A stretch of 64,000 bases of DNA from CAYVQE01 sp964633205 (lineage in GTDB: Bacteria; Myxococcota; B64-G9): positions 1-64,000 of the forward strand of contig CAZWFN010000012.1 of NCBI GenBank assembly GCA_964633205.1. The letters run 5' to 3'. Both the position numbers and the translations under genes were made by a program. Below the pieces are notes generated by a model. That model was not told the origin of the DNA. It was given only the letters and a program-made list of their open reading frames with translations, and did no database searches. Shown here one piece after another: positions 59,917-64,000 of the stretch; the stretch's first letter is position 1; each line of letters begins with the position of its first letter.

Positions 59917-60734
59917 GCGGACCGCAGCAGCGCATCGCCGAGCTGGAACGCCAGCTGCAGCAATCGCGCCAGCAGGTGCAGCGCTTGGAGCGGCTGAGCG
60001 AGATGGGCAAGCTGACCGCGGTGGTGGCCCACGAGCTGAGCCATCCCTTGCTCGGCATCAAGGCCTTCGCCCAGATGATCGAACGCCGTTGCGGGCAGGA
60101 CGATTACCTGGCCCCCAAGATTCGCCTGATCGTGGAGCAGGCCGGCATCATGCAAGGCATCCTGGACGGGCTGCGCGAGTTCAGCTCCGCCCGGCCGGCA
60201 TGTCGGGCGGCCGATCCGATCCGGGTGGTGCGATCCGCCGCGGCCCTGATCCAGGAGCGGGTGCGCCGGGAGCGGATCGATCTCACGCTCGATCTGCCCG
60301 AATGTTTGCCGCCGGCGCGCGGCTCGGCCGGCGAACTGCAGCAAGTGGTGGTCAATTTGCTGTCGAACGCCCTGGAGGCGGTGGCCGCCGCTGGCGGCGG
60401 CGACGGGGCCTTCGTCCGGGTTCGGGGCGAGGCCGTGGCGGCCGGCGCCCGCCTGCTGGTGGCCGACAGCGGGCCCGGCGTCGTCGCCGGCGAACGGTCG
60501 CGCCTGTTCGAGCCGTTCTACACCACCAAGGCTGGCAAAGGCGGGACCGGACTCGGCCTGGCCATCTGCCGTGACATCCTGGACGGGCTGGAGGGGCGCA
60601 TCCGCCTGTTGAGCCCGGAGGCGGGCCGCGAACGATTCGGCGCCGGGGTGGGGGCGGTGTTCGAGGTGCTGCTGGCGCGGGCGCCGGACGACGCCCGCCC
60701 CGCAGGCGATGGAGGTCCCGCCGGCGCCGCATGA
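59913..60734 (+). CDS. Soluble histidine kinase without sensor domain
   Basis: 273 residues from the ATG at 59913, overlapping the fecR-like stop by four bases. The N-terminal 30 residues form a coiled coil (I-A-E-L-E-R-Q-L-Q-Q-S-R-Q-Q-V). DHp motif V-V-A-H-E-L-S-H-P-L-L-G-I-K (catalytic His). ATP-binding boxes: N box V-V-N-L-L-S-N-A-L-E-A-V, G1 V-A-D-S-G-P-G-V, F/G2 F-E-P-F-Y-T-T-K-A-G-K-G-G-T-G-L-G-L-A-I. No membrane segment or PAS domain, so its input is probably a partner protein of the operon. Confidence 0.9.
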   Translation: MSGPQQRIAELERQLQQSRQQVQRLERLSEMGKLTAVVAHELSHPLLGIKAFAQMIERRCGQDDYLAPKIRLIVEQAGIMQGILDGLREFSSARPACRAADPIRVVRSAAALIQERVRRERIDLTLDLPECLPPARGSAGELQQVVVNLLSNALEAVAAAGGGDGAFVRVRGEAVAAGARLLVADSGPGVVAGERSRLFEPFYTTKAGKGGTGLGLAICRDILDGLEGRIRLLSPEAGRERFGAGVGAVFEVLLARAPDDARPAGDGGPAGAA

Positions 60735-61738
60735 AAACGAGCTTTCTGCCCAAACTGGTCAACGCCCAGACCGGCGATCCGGCCCTGTTCATCGACATCC
60801 TGCGCGAGAAGCGCGGCCTGTTGTTCGATTGCGGCGTGCTGAGCAACCTGGCCGTCTCGGAGCTGCTGCGCATCAGCGATCTGTTCATCAGCCACACCCA
60901 CATCGACCACTTCATCGGCTTCGACCACCTGCTGCGGCTGCACCTCGGACGGGGGCGCCGGGTGCGGGTATTCGGGCCGCGCGGCATCACCGGCTGCGTG
61001 CGTGGCAAGCTGGCCGGTTACACCTGGAACCTGGTGCGCCATCAGCGGCTGGTCTACGAGGTACACGAGTTCGACGGCCGCCAGTGCGTGATCACCGAGT
61101 TTGTCTGCCGGCGCAAATTCCGGACCGGTCGCATCCGGCGCGTGCCGGTCGATGGGCCGCTGTGGCGCGATCCCTGGATTCAGGTGCGGGCCGCGGTGCT
61201 GGACCACAAGATCCCCTGCCTGGCCTACCGCCTGACCGAGCGCGACTTCTACAACGTCGACCCGGTCGCGCTCGAGGCCAGCGGGTTGCGGCCCGGACCG
61301 TGGCTCAACGATTTGAAGCACTGGGTGCGCGCCGGCCGGCCGGCCGGCGCCCGGGTGCGCATCGACGACGCCGAGCATGCGGCCGCACCGCTGGCGGAGC
61401 GGCTGCTGATCCACAGCCGCGGCCGGCGCATCGGCTACGTGGCCGACGCCGGCTTCACCCCGGCCAACCAGCAGGCCATCGTCGAGCTGATGCGCGACGT
61501 CGATCTGCTCTACTGCGAGGGCGCCTTTTTGGAAGCCGACGCCCAGCGGGCGGCGGTCACCCACCACCTGACCGCCCGCCAGGCGGGCGAGCTGGCCCGG
61601 CGCGCCGGCGCCGGCCGGCTGGTGGTATTCCATTTTTCACCGAAGTACGAGGGCCGGTTCGAGGAGTTGGAGGCCGAGGCCCAGGCGGCCTTCGCCGGCC
61701 GGCCGACGCCGGCGGTGGGAATCACTGCGCCTGGTTGA
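60731..61738 (+). CDS. Metallo-beta-lactamase-fold hydrolase, RNase Z-like
   Basis: 335 residues. S-H-T-H-I-D-H-F (His55, His57, Asp59, His60) is the H-x-H-x-D-H zinc motif; downstream A-D-A-G-F-T and F-H-F-S-P-K-Y give the remaining ligands. The fold and length suggest the RNase Z/ElaC-like group, but the tRNase Z exosite arm is not obvious, so it may act on a different ester or nucleic acid. It overlaps the kinase stop by four bases, tying it into the signalling operon. Its 3' end overlaps the convergent AgmX-type gene by 17 bp. Confidence 0.85.
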   Translation: MKTSFLPKLVNAQTGDPALFIDILREKRGLLFDCGVLSNLAVSELLRISDLFISHTHIDHFIGFDHLLRLHLGRGRRVRVFGPRGITGCVRGKLAGYTWNLVRHQRLVYEVHEFDGRQCVITEFVCRRKFRTGRIRRVPVDGPLWRDPWIQVRAAVLDHKIPCLAYRLTERDFYNVDPVALEASGLRPGPWLNDLKHWVRAGRPAGARVRIDDAEHAAAPLAERLLIHSRGRRIGYVADAGFTPANQQAIVELMRDVDLLYCEGAFLEADAQRAAVTHHLTARQAGELARRAGAGRLVVFHFSPKYEGRFEELEAEAQAAFAGRPTPAVGITAPG

Positions 61739-62273
61739 AGGCCAGCGGAAACTCGTAGCCGATCGACTTGACCTGCAACCCGTCGTCTTTCTTGCCGCGG
61801 AACTCGGGGAAGCGCCACTTGGCCACCTGCGGCTGCAGGCAGCGGCCGAAGCGGTGCTCGGCCATGCCCTCGGGCTCGATGGAGACGTTTTTGATCTTGC
61901 CGTCGGTCTTGATCTTCATGCCGACGATGGCCTGGCCCTCGAACTCGGGATCCTGCTTCAGCGCCTTGCAGTAGCAGTACTTGACCACCCGCAGGTTGCG
62001 GTTGACCACCGAGACGATGTCCTGATCGTCGAGCATGTCCTTGACCCGGCCGCCGCCGCGCGATACGGCGATGGTGGCGCCGGGGCCGAAGGCCAGGTTC
62101 AGGGTGGCCTCGGGGATCTCCTCACCCGGCCGGGCGGTGACCTTGAACAGCTGGGCCTTGTTCTCGCTCAGCTCGGCGAACTTGGCCGCGAAGTCCTTGG
62201 GCTCGTCCGCCCGTACCCCACCCGCCAGCACCAGAGCACCCAGCACCACCAGCACCCAGTCACCGCGTCTCAT
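61722..62273 (-). CDS. Exported AgmX/PglI C-terminal domain protein
   Basis: 183 residues from the ATG at 62273, chosen because GGAGG lies six bases upstream; the ATG at 62279 directly abuts that site. Signal peptide L-V-V-L-G-A-L-V-L-A-G-G-V-R-A. The C-terminal half contains R-N-L-R-V-V-K-Y-C-Y-C-K-A-L-K, G-M-K-I-K-T-D-G-K-I-K and C-L-Q-P-Q-V-A-K-W-R-F-P, the AgmX/PglI (TonB-C-like) domain of Myxococcota proteins tied to gliding and envelope machines. It may interact with ExbB/ExbD-type motors, but the partner is not shown by the sequence. Confidence 0.85.
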   Translation of the reverse strand: MRRGDWVLVVLGALVLAGGVRADEPKDFAAKFAELSENKAQLFKVTARPGEEIPEATLNLAFGPGATIAVSRGGGRVKDMLDDQDIVSVVNRNLRVVKYCYCKALKQDPEFEGQAIVGMKIKTDGKIKNVSIEPEGMAEHRFGRCLQPQVAKWRFPEFRGKKDDGLQVKSIGYEFPLAFNQAQ

Positions 62274-62576
62274 GGCCATCCTCCGCGGAAGTGGAACAGC
62301 GTCTCGATCCACCTCCACTCTAGCACCAGCCGCACACCCGGGACAAGCCGGTGATGTGCAGTCCGTCGACTATTGCATGGACGGGAGACACCGGTACTCG
62401 CCGTTCGATCCTTCGGTACACAGGAACTCCGGCGGGCAGACGATGCCCTCATGAGGCCGCGAATGGACACGCACGCCGAAGTAGTGGTTCCATTTGGGGC
62501 ATGCAGAACCGGCTCAAGATCGGTGCTCGTGTACAAATCGCTGCTCCGCTGCGAACCGCATCATCCACGCGCAAGC

Positions 62577-64000
<1,424 letters not shown>

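Noticed and set aside
62280..62576. Small plus-strand gene (about 90 residues from 62351)
   Set aside because: No ribosome site, no recognisable domain, and it runs into the antisense of the FGE-like gene. I see nothing else in this 297-bp stretch.

Overview
The window is GC-rich bacterial chromosomal DNA, apparently from a scaffolded draft or metagenome assembly because it holds two 100-N gaps. Gene content points to Myxococcota or a related deltaproteobacterial lineage. The signs are a MYXO-CTERM-like C-terminal sorting tail, several secreted proteins with MopE-type Cys/Asp metal-binding repeats, an AgmX/PglI C-terminal-domain protein, and an ExbB with two ExbD partners. The outer-membrane lipoproteins, ExbB/ExbD motor proteins and meso-DAP-type MurE indicate a Gram-negative envelope.

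Layout. 1-4150 (minus): most of a very long lipoprotein with twelve tandem Big_2-type Ig repeats, running off the left edge. 4231-8406 (plus): an ECF sigma factor with a zf-HC2 anti-sigma partner, a DUF255 thioredoxin-fold protein and a PlsC acyltransferase. 8373-11612 (minus): a CAP-domain protein with a MYXO-CTERM-like tail and a TPR/peptidase-MA protein, separated by an N gap. 11613-15371: tRNA-Phe with its terminator, arrays of a short interspersed repeat, a 3'-truncated FAD reductase ending inside such an array, a DUF4442 protein, an exported hypothetical protein, a second repeat array and a REP-associated tyrosine transposase (RAYT). 15424-17113 (minus): a PilZ protein and two hypothetical proteins.

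17261-24770 (minus): a six-gene cluster of OPA-type transporter, class-I glutamine amidotransferase, HAD phosphatase, iron-dependent alcohol dehydrogenase, glutamine-synthetase-like ligase and aldehyde:ferredoxin oxidoreductase. I read it as a candidate catabolic route for a phosphorylated amino alcohol or amine. 24871-29080: ubiE/menG, cinA, proS and two small proteins.

29528-47066 (plus): a complete, tightly packed division and cell-wall (dcw) cluster: mraZ-rsmH-ftsL-ftsI-murE-murF-mraY-murD-ftsW-murG-murC-ddl-ftsQ-ftsA-ftsZ. murB is absent. A candidate MraZ operator lies upstream and a bidirectional terminator downstream, facing a convergent exbB-exbD-exbD motor operon (47137-48912, minus).

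49164-64000: a radical SAM protein; a large lipoprotein with calcium-binding repeats and a VWA-like region; two HU/IHF-family proteins; a translationally coupled pair of NHL-repeat lipoprotein and exported TolB-like protein; an operon of histidine kinase, FecR-domain protein, second histidine kinase and RNase Z-like hydrolase; an exported AgmX/PglI-type protein; and a right-edge partial MopE/formylglycine-generating-enzyme-like lipoprotein.

Most promising observations: the RAYT-linked repeat family and the gene it seems to have truncated; the transporter/phosphatase/ligase/AOR cluster; several promoters placed so that transcripts would be leaderless; and an N gap in the ligase gene that disappears when a 16-bp duplicated contig end is merged.
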